Positions 44,102 to 56,435 of a stretch of 64,000 nucleotides of DNA are shown here, in pieces. The notes beneath the pieces are model-generated. The model did not search any database. It was not told where the DNA came from and saw only the letters and a list, made by a program, of their open reading frames with translations. The DNA comes from Azorinus chamasolen. Its lineage: Eukaryota > Mollusca > Bivalvia > Cardiida > Solecurtidae. The first letter of the stretch is position 1. Each line of letters begins with the position of its first letter. Both the position numbers and the translations under genes were made by a program. The stretch lies in assembly GCA_963576725.1 (NCBI GenBank), contig OY755237.1:65940269-66004268 (forward strand), written 5' to 3'.

Positions 44102-44511
44102 ACAGAGTAAAACACCTCTAATGCGACCACTTAATGAATAAACATGGGCGTCTTTATAAGCAGGTGGTTCCTTAACCCTTTCCCTCATATTGACGACTTT
44201 TGACGACTCTGTAAAAGTCACTTTGTGAAACCATTGTGATAAATAGAGCATTTGCTCCTATAGAAGCAAATGCTCTATTTATCACAATGATTTCAAACTA
44301 AACACTCCTAAAATTTTCCTTTTCTCTAGTTAATGTTCCTTTTCGGTATTTTATTCAAAGAGGTTGTATCTAAAAATAGCCTATGAGGTAATGGGTTAAT
44401 GCAGGACAAAATGATGCAGAGGGCTTTCTGCATTACTTTTGTCCTGAATTAAGCTACCACCTGCCTCTACCACCCAGAATTAGGTGGTCGCATTAGCGGG
44501 GTTTTACCGTA
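44102..44511. mobile_element. CAGT-type MITE, family F, with nested family C element (copy 2)
   Basis: CAGAGTAAAACACCTCTAATG to GCGGGGTTTTACCGT. The nested TTAA-type element at 44172-44399 sits in its GGTTCC-TTAA-TGCAGG site, with TTAA at both ends. Confidence 0.8.
44172..44399. mobile_element. TTAA-type MITE, family C, second of a pair (copy 2)
   Basis: TTAACCCTTTCCC to GGTAATGGGTTAA. Palindrome 44226-44295 with two mismatches. Its right half is the donor of the right half of the recombinant at 18039-18267. Confidence 0.85.
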
Positions 44512-44900
44512 CATGTATGTGTTTCTTGAGGCTCTGTGTTGGCTCAAATATTTTGTCCGTGCATGAGGTCTATCCCGATAGTTTGAACGCTAAAATAAGT
44601 ATCATTATCGGTGTTTAAGACAGTTTGCGGCTTAATGTAAGTCGGAAGTCATGGAGATAACCTCAATTGGCACCTGCCAACCAAGTTCTTAATTCTTCGG
44701 AACTAAAACTTCGAACTGTCGAGTTTTTTTTACTATGTATTCATGCAATATTTGGTTTGTTGTAAATATTGAATAATAGAGATTGCCACGGCAGAAGACA
44801 GAATCAGATCTCTGTAACTCTTCCGCTTATCTGGATCCAAGCTGGTTGAATATGCGAGTCGACCGCGGGTAGCGGAATGTGGGGTTTAGAGAGCATCCTT

Positions 44901-45112
44901 TTAACCCTGTCACCGCCCATGTCGCATAAATGCATCACGACAAATAGTGCAGTCCCAGATCAGGGACTTCACTTTTTGTCTCAATCTTTATTTCTATATA
45001 TGTGCTTTATTCCTTTGCAATTTGCATTTATTTATCTCATTTCCTTATTGTACCGAATGAATTAACAACACTTGGGTTGCAGACGACAGTTAAACATTTG
45101 GCGCCGAAAGGA
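44901..45112. mobile_element. TTAA-type MITE, family D (copy 2), hairpin core lost
   Basis: Counterpart of 18752-18963. The core reads CAGTCCCAGATCAGGGAC, a different collapse product from copy 1. Confidence 0.7.
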
Positions 45113-45758
45113 TTAGAATGATCATATCAATAGTAGATTGTACAACTTCGAACATGTAGAAAAGGCTGAAAAGTAAGTTACCAGTTGTCATTGTGATACA
45201 AGCGATAATTAGACAAGGAGGGTTTAATTGTTACATGTAGCATGCTGAACAGCAGTTCGTCAACTGAAGCTTTTTATCATTCCCAATCACATTTTCTTCC
45301 ATTTATTTTCAAAAACAGTGTCACGCAGATTGGATCCTCACAAGCCGTAGAAATACTCGGAAATTGATCTGGATCCAAACTATTTGATACGGTAATCATG
45401 GATTCGCCCATAGCTGACACTTTTAAAAGGTTAATTATTGGCCTAGTGTCACCATGGGTAATTCTCCTACAAATTGAAGTTAACTCGTTTTCGCTGCCAA
45501 ATCTCGTCTGCAAACTTTATCGTCTGCTACAAAAAAATTTCTTAATATTTGTTTCAAAAACACAGTCACAGTAACAAACAGTTTAGATCCCGATGAGACC
45601 CCGAGACCCCGGCGTCTCATCTGGTTCCAAACTGTTTGCATATGTTATAACAGATATGACCTTGGCAGCGAATGAGTAAATTCATGCGTTTTACCCTTAC
45701 ACCACCGCCATGTTAAAACAATGTCTTTTAAAAATAGGATCCGGTGAAAGTTTAACTA
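45113..45758. other. No gene; family B element (45480-45675)
   Basis: The family B element here starts TTAACTCGTTTTCGCTG and has its palindrome near 45575-45640 (tip GAGACCCCGGC). It lacks the ~135-bp insert of copy 1. Confidence 0.65.
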
Positions 45759-46180
45759 CAGTAAAACCCCTGTAAAGCCATCACCATAAAAAGGCCTAAT
45801 TCTAGATGTTAAAGGCAAATGGTAGCTTAACCCTTTCGCTGCCAAACTCTGTTGTCTGCTAACTTTGTCGTCTGCTACAAATTCTAATTCTTTTGATTTT
45901 CTTCATTTATTTTTTCAAAAACATAGTAACAGTTACAAACAGTTTGGATCCTGATGAGACGCCGAGTTACTCGGCGTCTCATCTGGATCCAAACTGTTTG
46001 CATAGGTAATCACAGATCCGGCATTGGCAACGAAAGGGTTAATAGAGCTTAACACAGGACGGAAGTTATGTAGAAAGCTCAAAAAGGAACTTTCTGCACT
46101 ACTTTCGCCCTGCACCCTCCATCTTTTAAAGACACACATGTCTATTCATAAAGTGGTCGCTTTAGAGGGATTTCGCAGTA
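45759..46180. mobile_element. CAGT-type MITE with nested full-length family B element (copy 2)
   Basis: Outer CAGTAAAACCCCTGTAAAG element as in copy 1 (19746-20029). The nested element at 45827-46042 is complete. Confidence 0.8.
45827..46042. mobile_element. TTAA-type MITE, family B, full length (copy 2)
   Basis: TTAACCCTTTCGCTGCC to GGCAACGAAAGGGTTAA, 216 bp with both TTAA. Palindrome 45936-46000: 32-bp arms around one T with one mismatch, tip GCCGAGTTACTCGGC. In copy 1 only 71 bp remain. Confidence 0.88.
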
Positions 46181-46205
46181 CTTCCGATTTGTTTTTAAAT
46201 ATATA

Positions 46206-46522
46206 CAGTTGAACTTCGGTATCTCGAACAGGGTTCCTCGAACTTTTGAATAACTGGAAGTAAACGTTCGGGGTCTAAACATTTAGAATACATAATTATT
46301 CTAAAATGTAACACTTTGCATATCTAGAAATACATATGGCAGCTTAATGCAGGTCGAAAGTAATGCGGAAAGCTCCCACAGGAGCTTTCTGCAGTACCTT
46401 CAACCTGCATTAAGCTGTGAACTTGAGAAATTGTTCAGAATAGAAATCGGATGACTCGAACATCTGTTATATCGAAGTAGTTAGTATAATCCCTTGAAGC
46501 TCGAGATTTCGAAGTTCAACTG
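46206..46522. mobile_element. CAGT-type MITE, family G (copy 2)
   Basis: As 20054-20371. Tip AAAGCTCCCACAGGAGCTTT. Confidence 0.75.
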
Positions 46523-46681
46523 TGTATATTAATGTATTACCTGGTCGTTATAGAGATTGTAGAATGGATACAGTGGAACCTGTCCTAATTATTTGAAAAA
46601 TAGATGGTTGATAAATACAAAGAGAAAGTAAAGCAAGAAGGTCCTTGAGAAGCAATATGCATCACAATCGTTCGACCTGTA

Positions 46682-46855
46682 TTAACCGTTTACTCCACAC
46701 ATACGCTTTTCTACGCCTTTGCAAACAGAGAAGACCCAGACAAGACGGATCCTATGGAAGCCGTCTTATCAGGGTCTGCTCTGTTTGCCGATGTTCACGC
46801 GCCATTACTACAATTAGTGTAATCAATATTCATGATGTCATTATTCCTGCCATGA
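46682..46855. mobile_element. Family A MITE in CAGT-type half element (copy 2)
   Basis: Counterpart of 20532-20705. Hairpin 46721-46788. Confidence 0.7.
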
Positions 46856-46881
46856 AATAAAGATGCTCTCGGATCATAATA

Positions 46882-47057
46882 CAGTATAACCCCGCGAATG
46901 CGACCACCTAAAAGAGGTATAATTATGCGTGCTAGATGCAGGTGGTAGCTTAAAGCAGGACAAAAGTAATACTTTTGTCCTGCATTAAGAAACCACCTGC
47001 TTATAAGGACGCCCATGTTTATTCATTAAAATGGTCGCATTAGAGGGGTTTTTACTG
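46882..47057. mobile_element. CAGT-type MITE, family F (copy 2)
   Basis: Counterpart of 20732-20906, with the tandem partial right arm following (47125-47280). Confidence 0.8.
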
Positions 47058-47280
47058 TACCTCTAATTTTGCCTTACAAAATCAGTCCTGAATCGGCATC
47101 TGTATGACTTGAAACTGATTTGGTGCATTACTTTTGTCCTGCATTAAGCAACCACCTGCTTATAAGGACGCCCATGTTTATTCATTAAATGGTCGCATTA
47201 GAGGGGTTTTACTGTACCTCTAATTTTGCCTAACAAAATCAGTCCAGAATCGGCATCTGTATGACTTGAAACTGATTTGG

Positions 47281-48256
47281 TGCTAACGCACATGGTAAGA
47301 AAATAGTTGTTTGTATCGAAAAAAGAGCATTTTTATTACCTTGAAAACCAACGGAAACAAGTCCGCCATTAACGGAATCTGTCGTAAAAATCAGTTATGT
47401 GTACCGGATGTATTCCATGTACATATAGGTAAAGACTTACACAGAATACAATTTCGTTTCGTGTTTTTAAAGTGTCGATTGACCCACGCCAGCCTTTGCT
47501 GTGGAAACCCAATTAATATTCATAGTGTTGTTCCGAAATCGGAGACTGACCGAACTTTTCCGTTGATTTCCGAGTAATGAACGAAGTTTTCCGTCTGTTA
47601 AAAAGTCGGCAGTTTTGTAAGGATTTAAAAGTATTCAGATACAGTTAATATGGGTTTATCCAGATACATATAAATTATTGAAAATTAATTAAATGTTATG
47701 AATATGTGTACCACTTTTGGAGTTGATTGAACGAGTCACTAATCCCAATTACAAACAGTAGAACCCGATGAGAAGGTTCCTAGAGATGCCCTGTCACGAG
47801 GGTCTGCACTGTTAGCCTTGTTACACTGTTCTAAAATAATCCCTGAATATTCACGGTAAGCTTGACGTTGTTTAGTTTTAGCCATTTGAAAATTCAGCTT
47901 TAAAAGGTCTATATTTAACACTTTCAGCGAATTTAGACCCAGATCAGACGCTACGTAACTCGATGTCCAATTAGCAGTCAATTGGTTTTGACACCCAGAG
48001 AACATTTATGTTAAGAAATAAAGGAGATACATTTTTTGTATTACTTTTAAAAATTACAGTAGATTACATTTTTTTGCAGACGGCATCTATTCAGAGTGAG
48101 GGTGAGAAACTGAATGAGAATTTCATTTCCATAATTTGAAGGAAGCGACAAGATGAAAAGTGAAAACAACTTTGCATTCAAGAGATTAACCCTCCCGATA
48201 ATGGCGGCATGACTCGCATATGATAAAACTCGGAGTCTCATCAGAATCCAAGCTGT
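47281..48256. other. No gene recognised (counterpart of 21132-22108)
   Basis: Same unassigned frames as copy 1, with a few amino-acid changes. No domain seen. Confidence 0.4.
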
Positions 48257-48395
48257 TTAACTCTTTCGGCGCCAATGCCGCCTGTTGGCACCATTAAAAA
48301 CAGTGCAGTCCATTGTCAGATGCTACCTTTCCAAGGCAGCATCTGACCTGGGACTTCACTGTTTTCTGTATTATTTTAGCCCAAGCATACACATT

Positions 48396-49022
48396 TTTTA
48401 AAAAGCAAGGTTTTACGCAAGCGTAAAATGGCTGCGTAACGTCTTTAAGCAGGATAGAAGAAAAAGAGGGAGCAATATTGTTTAGTAGTTTTAATTAACA
48501 GATACATTGGGAAAACATAAACGGTCAACAAAACCACGAGCTAAATAACTTTAACAAAGACAAAATTCAAACAAAGGACTTTTACTTTTACAATATTTTT
48601 GTACAAAATTGTTTTTAAACCAAAAGCACGTAAACTAAGGGTGCTAACAAAAAAAATGAGAGAAAAAAACTAAGCTTCCGCCGAGGATCGAACCCACGAC
48701 CTCACATTTCCTATGCCACCGTTATAACCCTTCGACCACGCTGACTGCTAAAATTGGGGATGTGCTTTTAAATCATTTATACCAAATACACTAACATTTT
48801 CACTGGCAGAAAAGAAGCAAATAACCTCGACAAAAATATTTGTCCCCGCTAAGAAAAATGTATGAATCAAAATAAGTAAAATAAATTAATGTATATAAAT
48901 AAAAGCTTGTCTCAGAGTAACCCATGGTTATTAAAAAACATTGGCTTTTATAGAAACACAGGAATGCAGAAACGCATGGTCAATATTCAAAGCCGTATAA
49001 GTTTGGGCTGCTTTTGCAGCCC
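48396..49022. mobile_element. 627-bp insertion, copy 2 only, with hairpins at both ends
   Basis: Absent at about 22246 in copy 1. Near its left end is TTTTACGCAAGCGTAAAA, a perfect hairpin. At its right end is TTGGGCTGC-TTTT-GCAGCCCAA. The middle holds a tRNA-like sequence on the minus strand. A related fragment lies at 38030-38165. No target duplication is obvious. A non-autonomous Helitron-like or SINE-containing element is possible; not assigned. Confidence 0.75.
48667..48755 (-). repeat. tRNA-derived sequence (SINE head or pseudo-tRNA)
   Basis: The minus strand reads GTCAGCGTGGTCGAAGGG (A-box-like), then GTGGGTTCGATCCTCGGCGG with a perfect B-box GGTTCGATCC about 45 bases on. A run of T follows ~15 bases later. 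Arm pairing is poor, so a working tRNA is unlikely. Confidence 0.6.
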
Positions 49023-49556
49023 AATAACAAATGTTTTACTAATGAACCTTTATTATTTAGTTTAGAATTAGATTTAATATGAAATTATTATTGCAAACGA
49101 CACTTTTAAATTTGGCGCCAAAAGAGTTAAGACTCGGTTAATAGTTTCTCAAAAAAGTTTAGACGATTCGGAAGTAATCAAAATTGCACAATATCTGAGT
49201 TTGAACAAACATTACCTTTTTCACGACCAGGAGTAAGCATTAAACACGTAGGCTGGAGAATATCTGGTAATTTGCTGAAAGCTGTAGTTTTGCATACAAT
49301 GAAACCTTTGTATATAATTATTATGTTTTTTCTCAACAAAGTTGTAAAATTAGACCAAGTGTACAGCTGATCTTGCCACCTGATGAGTTGTATTTATCTA
49401 ACTCTTGTCACGAATGTGTCGAGTGTTATTTTGTAACCCTTTGAATGCGGGAAACGAGTGATCTGGGTCGCTACTATTTGCGAAGGCTTGCCTTTCCGAA
49501 TACCAGAGCTCCAGATCAGATGCGTAAATCAAAACATTTTCAAAAATAACTTCTTT

Positions 49557-49639
49557 ATTTCTCCACCAAACTCTATATCGTGACCACTCTTTAGAATCGT
49601 TTCTTCGAGTGGTCACAGCATAGTGTTTGGTGGAGAAAT
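49557..49639. repeat. Family J palindrome (copy 2)
   Basis: Counterpart of 22783-22865; same arms and centre. Confidence 0.75.
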
Positions 49640-49739
49640 GACGAGTTCCGCAATTGAGTACGCACCTTTATCTGATGCTCTGGAATACTTATGGCAATTG
49701 ACCTTTAGCCTGCTATGGGCGGATGAGTGAATACCTATG

Positions 49740-49804
49740 CAAACAGTTTGGATCCAGATGAGATGCCGAGTAAATCTGCGTCTCATCAGGATCCAAACTG
49801 TTTG
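49740..49804. repeat. Family B palindrome (copy 2)
   Basis: Counterpart of 22966-23030. Confidence 0.75.
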
Positions 49805-50774
49805 ACATCCTGTTTGCAATTTGGAAGACAAACTAATCATAGCTTGACTTTTAAAAATGTAGTAGGCGAAAATGTCTTCAAAATAATTTTGCTCAGTAGG
49901 CTAAAGGTTAACCCTTTGCATGTTGAACACGAATGCATTGGCATTTACAATCAGTGCAGGGCTGATCAGAGGGCTCCTAGAACAGGACCACACTGTTTGT
50001 CACTCCAGTTCCTTTCGCACATTTAATTCTTTCATACTGAATGTACTCTATCGTTGAATGATTCTAGAAAAAAATGACCATTTTCAAAGTGGAATGCCAT
50101 TTGAAAGTTCAGCATCCGAATGCTTATTTTTCCCCATGAATGGTGTTCGATTGTCTGTTCTTTATATATGTAGATTGTATTACTATATCGTTGTAATACA
50201 ACAAAAAAAAGCCTTAATAAATTTTCATTTTTTGATGCAAAGTGCATGCAGAACGTTCATAGATTGCACTTTACAGAATATAACTGAAAAGCTACGAGAA
50301 AGTATTAAACGTGAAGAACAGGATTAGCTCATTTTCTTTAAACATTATGCAAGACTTGATTATAATGAAATGTTAATTTGCTCCTTATATAACATAGTAC
50401 TACACGCTCGTCAAATGGAAATTTGTACTGTGTCTTTAGCTGACTTATAATAAAATCGATGATGGAAACTTATTGCTTAATAGCGATATCTCTTGACGGA
50501 GGTAAAACATGCAACAGATGTCAGACAGACAGACAGACTGATGAACAGACTGATGGACAGACAGTAGAGCCGTTATAATACTAAGGCAGGCGACGGAAAC
50601 AGGTGCCACCGACGTCGATTAAAAAGGTGTAGGACAGGTGCCAGCCTATTAACCCATTTCTCGCTTAACAAGATGTTGGGAAACTATTGTCATACTGTCA
50701 AACAGATTGGCTTCTGGTTAAATGCCAAGTTACGTGGCAACGCATTATGATCCAAGCTATTTGAAAATGGCAGA
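49805..50774. other. No gene seen (counterpart of 23031-23994)
   Basis: Same relics as copy 1; the AGACAGACAG tract near 50524 is one unit longer. Confidence 0.4.
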
Positions 50775-52010
50775 TAGCCCTTTACTCCATGAATACGCCT
50801 TCCACGCATTTGCAAACAGAATAGACCCATATCAGATTACTCCTGTGGAAACTATCTGATCTAGGTCTGCTCTGTTATCTTATGATGTATAATATAGATC
50901 TGAATCTACAGTTTCTGCCATGGCCAGAAACTGTTGTTTCCATATGTCATAATAACAATTAATCTAATTAATATTCATGATATCATTATTTCTGACATGA
51001 GGATAGCATGGTAAGGGGTAAACAGTTGAAATAACACGACCCCAAAGCGTCGGAATGAAACGGCCGATTCAATGCATTCACTTTTCAAATACCAACTGCA
51101 TAATGTGAACATGATACACTAGACCTGATCTCAACCTAATTTGCATTATTGAATAATTAATTAATTAAGATAACAACAGCATGCTTTAGAATTGACAACA
51201 TCGTGCTCATCTAAATTTATTTTTTTGCAGTGCAATTGCAACGTGTAACTGCCACGTGTATCTAGCACATCTTCAAAATAATACCTGCGGTTATGGCCAT
51301 TTGATGTTTGACTACACATTTGACAGGTTCGCGCATATTTATATCTCGTTGTGGTTACACTATTATTTGTAGTTTTTATTCTGAAAATAATTGATAACAT
51401 ATTTAACCTTTTACTCCATAAATACGCATTTCTGCGTCCTCTAGGAGCAGCCTGATTAGGGCCTGATGTTTGCTTATGGTATAACATATATATGATTCTA
51501 CAGTTTCTGCCTGGACAAAAATGTCTGTGTCCATGTGCTATTACAATAATTAATCTAATTAATATTCATGATATTAATGATATCATGATTTCTGACATGC
51601 GGATGGCATTTTAGGGGGTAAACAGATGAAATAACACGACTCCAAAGCGTCGGAATGAAACGGCCGATTCAATGCATTCATTTATCAAATACCAACTGCA
51701 TAATATGAACATGATACACTAGAATATATCAACCGAATTTCTTTTATTAATCACATTAGATGACAACTACAGCTGTTGGAATAGCTAACGTATTCTGTTT
51801 AGATTCAATTTATCTAGTCGCAGTGTAATTGCCACATGTAACTGCCACGTGTATTTCGTATATGTTTTCAAATTATATCGGTGATCATGAGCATTTGATG
51901 TTAGACTTCACATTTGAAAGGTACGAGTATTATTATATGTCTTCGTTATTACACTGTAATTGCCGTTTTGTAGCTTTCACTCTGAAAGGAATTGTGAACA
52001 TATTTAACAT
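50775..52010 (+). repeat. Diverged ~604-bp tandem pair (copy 2)
   Basis: Two units, each a family A MITE plus ~380 bp: about 50775-51402 and 51403-52010. Same as 23995-25230. Confidence 0.8.
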
Positions 52011-52068
52011 TAAGATTGTTCATTGTTGAATTTTACGGATTCATAAGTCATCGTTATCTTATTTTTTC

Positions 52069-52297
52069 TTAACCCGTCTTGTCGTACTGACGCCCTTTTG
52101 CGCCACTGTAAAACTCCTTTATTGAAACCATTGTGATAAATAGAGCATTTGCTCCATAGAAGTAAATGTGTTATTTATCACAAACATTTTAAAACTACAC
52201 AATTCTAAAATTATCCATTTCTATGGTTAACGCTCCTTTTCATTAGATTAATTCAAAGAGGTTGGGCCTATAAATAGTCTAGGAGTGAATTTGTTAA
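52069..52297. mobile_element. TTAA-type MITE, family C (copy 2)
   Basis: Counterpart of 25291-25519, with the same eroded right palindrome arm. Confidence 0.75.
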
Positions 52298-52474
52298 ATG
52301 TTAACCCTTATATCATGCCAATTACGACATGCCTCGCATTTGCAAAAAGCTTGGAACTAGATGAGACCAGGATACAAACTGCCTGATACTCGGTCAACAT
52401 ATTCTCAAATGATTGTATGAATCAGAAGTAAGTACAACCACTGCAACATATCTTAGTTTTGGCGGACATAAGTT

Positions 52475-52612
52475 TTAACCCTTTTACCACCAATGTCGCA
52501 TAAATGCACCATGACAAATAGTGCAGCCCCAGATCAGACGCCGCCTTTTCAAGGCGGCGTCTGATCAGGGACTTCACTTTTTGTCCCAAACTCTATTTCT
52601 ATATCAAAGACG
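52475..52612. mobile_element. TTAA-type MITE, family D, left part (copy 2)
   Basis: Counterpart of 25697-25838. Hairpin GATCAGACGCCGCCTT / AAGGCGGCGTCTGATC near 52530-52567. Confidence 0.75.
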
Positions 52613-52736
52613 GTTCTTATTTTAACGTCATAGAAGCCCCGGAGTAAGTATGGAGCAGCATATTTCATTGGCATGTTTTGCAGTTATTTGTTATTTGAGT
52701 CTATATAGATCAATTTAGTACCTTAGGCCTATCTGG

Positions 52737-53668
52737 TCAATACCGCGTGTACCGTCCACGTGCACGGATGACTGCTTCGAATCCCGCCTATCTTTTGGAA
52801 TGCTTAGCTTTTGCCACTCGTGATACAGCTCCCAATACACCCAGCTTATGTGCAGGATTCAGTTCTTGTTTGTATCCAACTACAAAGAACGCCCCAGATA
52901 TGCTACAGTGCATTCAGATTCGGACCTCTGGCTGGACAAGGCACTGTCTTAATAGCGTTGTGCCGTCACTACTCTAGAACGATGGGGCCTAGCGTTGCCA
53001 TCTACGTACATAGGTCTAGTGGCATGTGATTGGTTCTCGAAATGAGAAACAACAACATGCTCAAGGACGTCGCAATTGTAGCGTTCACCAGTAAGCCTAT
53101 CATGTATGGTTACCAATTCTGTCTTGTCCTCGCGGACTATGCAACCACAGATCATTACACAACCTCCACCATACGGGACTGCAAGTTTGACGTTACTTGG
53201 CGCATATGCTGTGTTCCTGTGCCGCCAGACACTCATTCGGCCATTCTGCTGTGTCCTCAAATTCCAACCTCTCATCGCCAAATACCAGCGTAAATGGGTT
53301 CTTTGAATCTCGGCTGTCAACAGAGGGCGCTTAAATAGTCTTCTGCAGGCTAGTCCACCTACCCTGAAGCGATTTCTCAGAGTTTTCACTTTTCAGAGAC
53401 AGGCCCCAATGTGGTAGCCATTGCAGCTTAAGGTGGGTATTCGTAGAAAACGTCTCACTAACCGGACCAGGGTTCGATCCTCTCACGGTGTGGTTACCCG
53501 ATATCTTCCTGATCTTGGCATATCCTTGACATCATTGGTGTCACGATGCATTCTCACCAAACAGATGAAAACGGTGTAGTGGTAACCAGGTTGACGCTCT
53601 ATTGCCTTGAAAGAAATTATGCCAATGATTTGCCATCTGTCCGTTTCTGATAATCTTCCTCTTACCAA
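52737..53668 (-). pseudogene. Tc1-like transposase relic (copy 2)
   Basis: Same relic as 25944-26888. The N-terminal helix-turn-helix frame (53483-53668) is open here because codon 7 is TCA rather than TGA. The DDE-core frame (52949-53389) has ATRPMYVDGNARPH, with Gly in place of the second catalytic Asp. An 11-bp deletion near 52788 removes part of the C-terminal region. Confidence 0.85.
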
Positions 53669-55683
53669 ACTTACGTTTTGAATGCCGACGTATGCAAAAT
53701 GAGCATTATAAAAACTCTAAATATATAATTCTGTTGGATAACCATACTGCTTTTGGGGTGCTGGACATTCCCGCCTGTATTTACGTGTAAAATGTATGCC
53801 GATGTGTATCGAAGCGAAATTCCTAGCTATGGAATATCATTTATGTCAACTCCAAACATTTGTTTTTCATAAACGTCGATTTTTAATGTTCTATATATAA
53901 AAAATATTAGGGGGCACTTAACCTTTTTCCAGGTGTATATATGTGGGCCTGAATTTCGCTTTTGATTCAGTTTTAGCATGATGATTAAACTTGCACCTAC
54001 TGGCAACTTCGACCGCTTCGTATTTTAAAATATAATTAGTGTTGAATCAACACTTTGGAACCGGATTAGCTCTTTTGATGCCAATGTTGCATCAGTGGTT
54101 CATTATAATGGGCTATACCCCATATACTGCAGTGCACTACGGGCTTGGTTGTCAACCCTTTACAGTTGGACATTATGATTTTCTCTTTAATTGTGCGATG
54201 GTAGGAAATACTTAATATTGTTATGATCAGGCTAGATGTTGTGCGATTTCCGAACGGTTGAAAATGGTGTTACTGTAACTTGTCATGCGATCAAGCGTCT
54301 GATTGATCCCGACATCTTAGAGTGTAAAATGACCAATTTTATACTTATTTAACGTATGTCAGTATTACTTACAGATAGTTATCAATAGAACATAATATTT
54401 ACGTTCCATTTATACCAAGTTTACGTACCATATTCCGTTGTGGAAGGTTTAATCTTATATGGAGCGTCTATCAATGAAACCGATTTCCCACGATTCCCAT
54501 GCGGTTGTTGTGATGACGTCACCGAAATACTAGTATAAAAGGCGGACCTCGACGTTGCGGCCGTTAGAACAGAAAACGAATTTGAAATGATCACCTCTTG
54601 AAATTCATACAAAATAGAAATGAATAATCCGAGAGAGGTGAGAAATGATTATGAAATGATATAGTTACTTCCCAAATCTGGTAAAACGATAGATTATGCA
54701 TTATATTTGAGACTTGAGTTTAAACAGCTTGTAGATTATATGTATGAATTTATTTAATATTATGAAACTGGTATATAACAATAAAAATAAACTGGCCACT
54801 GAATCTGTTGTGTCTTAGAACCCGCAGTTTATGTTGACCCTTCAACTGGGTTGCAACAATATTCCATGATGACATCCTCTTAAACCCTTTTACGCAGTGA
54901 GGGAGCTGACTATTTGTATTTTGCCAGTTTTGTCGTATCCCACATGACTTCTCCATAATTTCTCTGGCCTTTGAAGGGTCATCGGGTGCATGTTTTTCAT
55001 GTCATTTTTATTCTTTTCCCAATAAAACGGTTACATACTTGGTACCGACTTGAATTTATATTTCTTCTGAAAAGTGAAGGGTTTGGTGGAGGAACGACGG
55101 TTTTAGTATTTGGATAGGCACCTTTATCATTATATCTGGATGGTATGGAATGTAAATAGATGGACAATGTTGGTGTTTGAATTATGTTCAATATTAAAAT
55201 GACTTGTCTCAGTTGCATTCCATGCATTGCTTTGTTGGAACAGACTGCATTAATACTAAACGATATATTTGTTAATAGTTGTATTATATTTATTTAACTG
55301 CTATCGATCACAACAGGCCGCTTAAAAAAAACCTTCTGGATGGTTATATTGTTACACGTTCAGAATCGTACAACGGGTGACGACACTGGTAATGGCAATT
55401 TAGTATGCTTGGGGCTGATGCACTTGACTTTGATGTATAACTTGGTACTGAAAGTGAAAACAAGAGTACACGGTGAACAAAGCTGATAAGACACATATGT
55501 ACACAGTTATTACAAGTTCATTTCCAGACACATAAGAGGGCAAATCAGAGACATTAACATCATGGTACCAACTGTACACGACTCCAAGGTTGGGTATGAT
55601 TCAAACTCTCATAGCCACAAAATGTACACGATGTTATCACAAAAAGGTTAGATATTTTTAAAGTACATTGTACGTTTTGTAAA
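53669..55683. other. No gene recognised (counterpart of 26889-28902)
   Basis: About 2 kb, very close to copy 1. No domain, RNA gene or repeat array seen. Confidence 0.4.
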
Positions 55684-56301
55684 TAAAGGGCCGCAAGTCC
55701 TAAAAACTGAATCGATTTATATGGCTATCACTCTTGACCAAGATATAATAGCCACAAACATATGTGTAAAGTGTGATGATGATTGGACAAACACTTTCCA
55801 AGAAAGAGTCGGGAAAATATATTTTCAGTCATTTTTGCAAATAAAGGGCCACAACTCCTACACGATGGAGCGATTTACCTGGGTATCACACCTGAACAGG
55901 ATGTAATGTCCACAAATATGTGTGTAAAGTTTGATGAGGATGGAACAAACACTTTCCAAGACAGAGTCCGGACAGGATATTTTAAAGTCATTTTTGCAAA
56001 AAAGGACCGCAACTCCTCAACGACTATAACGTTTTACATGGCTATCGACCGTGACCAGGATATAATGTTCACAATCATGTGTGTAAAATTTGGTGAGGAT
56101 TAGACAAATAATTTCTAAGAAAAGGTCCAGACAAGATATTGTTTAAGTCGTTTTTGCAAATAAAGGGCCGCGACTCCTGAAGAAATGCAGCGTTTTAGTT
56201 GATTATCGAACTTGACCAAGATATAATAGCCACAAACATGTGTGTAAAGTTAGGTCTGGATTGGACAAATACTTTCTAAAATAGAGCAACCCTAAATGCC
56301 A
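55684..56301 (+). repeat. ~159-bp tandem repeat, 4 monomers (copy 2)
   Basis: Counterpart of 28903-29520, with the same number of monomers. Confidence 0.85.
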
Positions 56302-56435
56302 CCCCTTTATGGGGGCACAAAATACAAAACAAATTGTCATAGAAAGGGCATTATCAGTACACGCAAAGTGCATAAGTATAAAAAAGACCTGCGAAACCGT
56401 TTGATCAGCTTGTAACCAATGTTACCCCTGGCAAT

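Larger units (their letters stand above)
48257..49130. mobile_element. TTAA-type MITE, family D, carrying a 627-bp insertion (copy 2)
   Basis: TTAACTCTTTCGGCGCC to GGCGCCAAAAGAGTTAA. Hairpin near 48315-48352. The insertion lies within the right part of the element. Confidence 0.8.
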
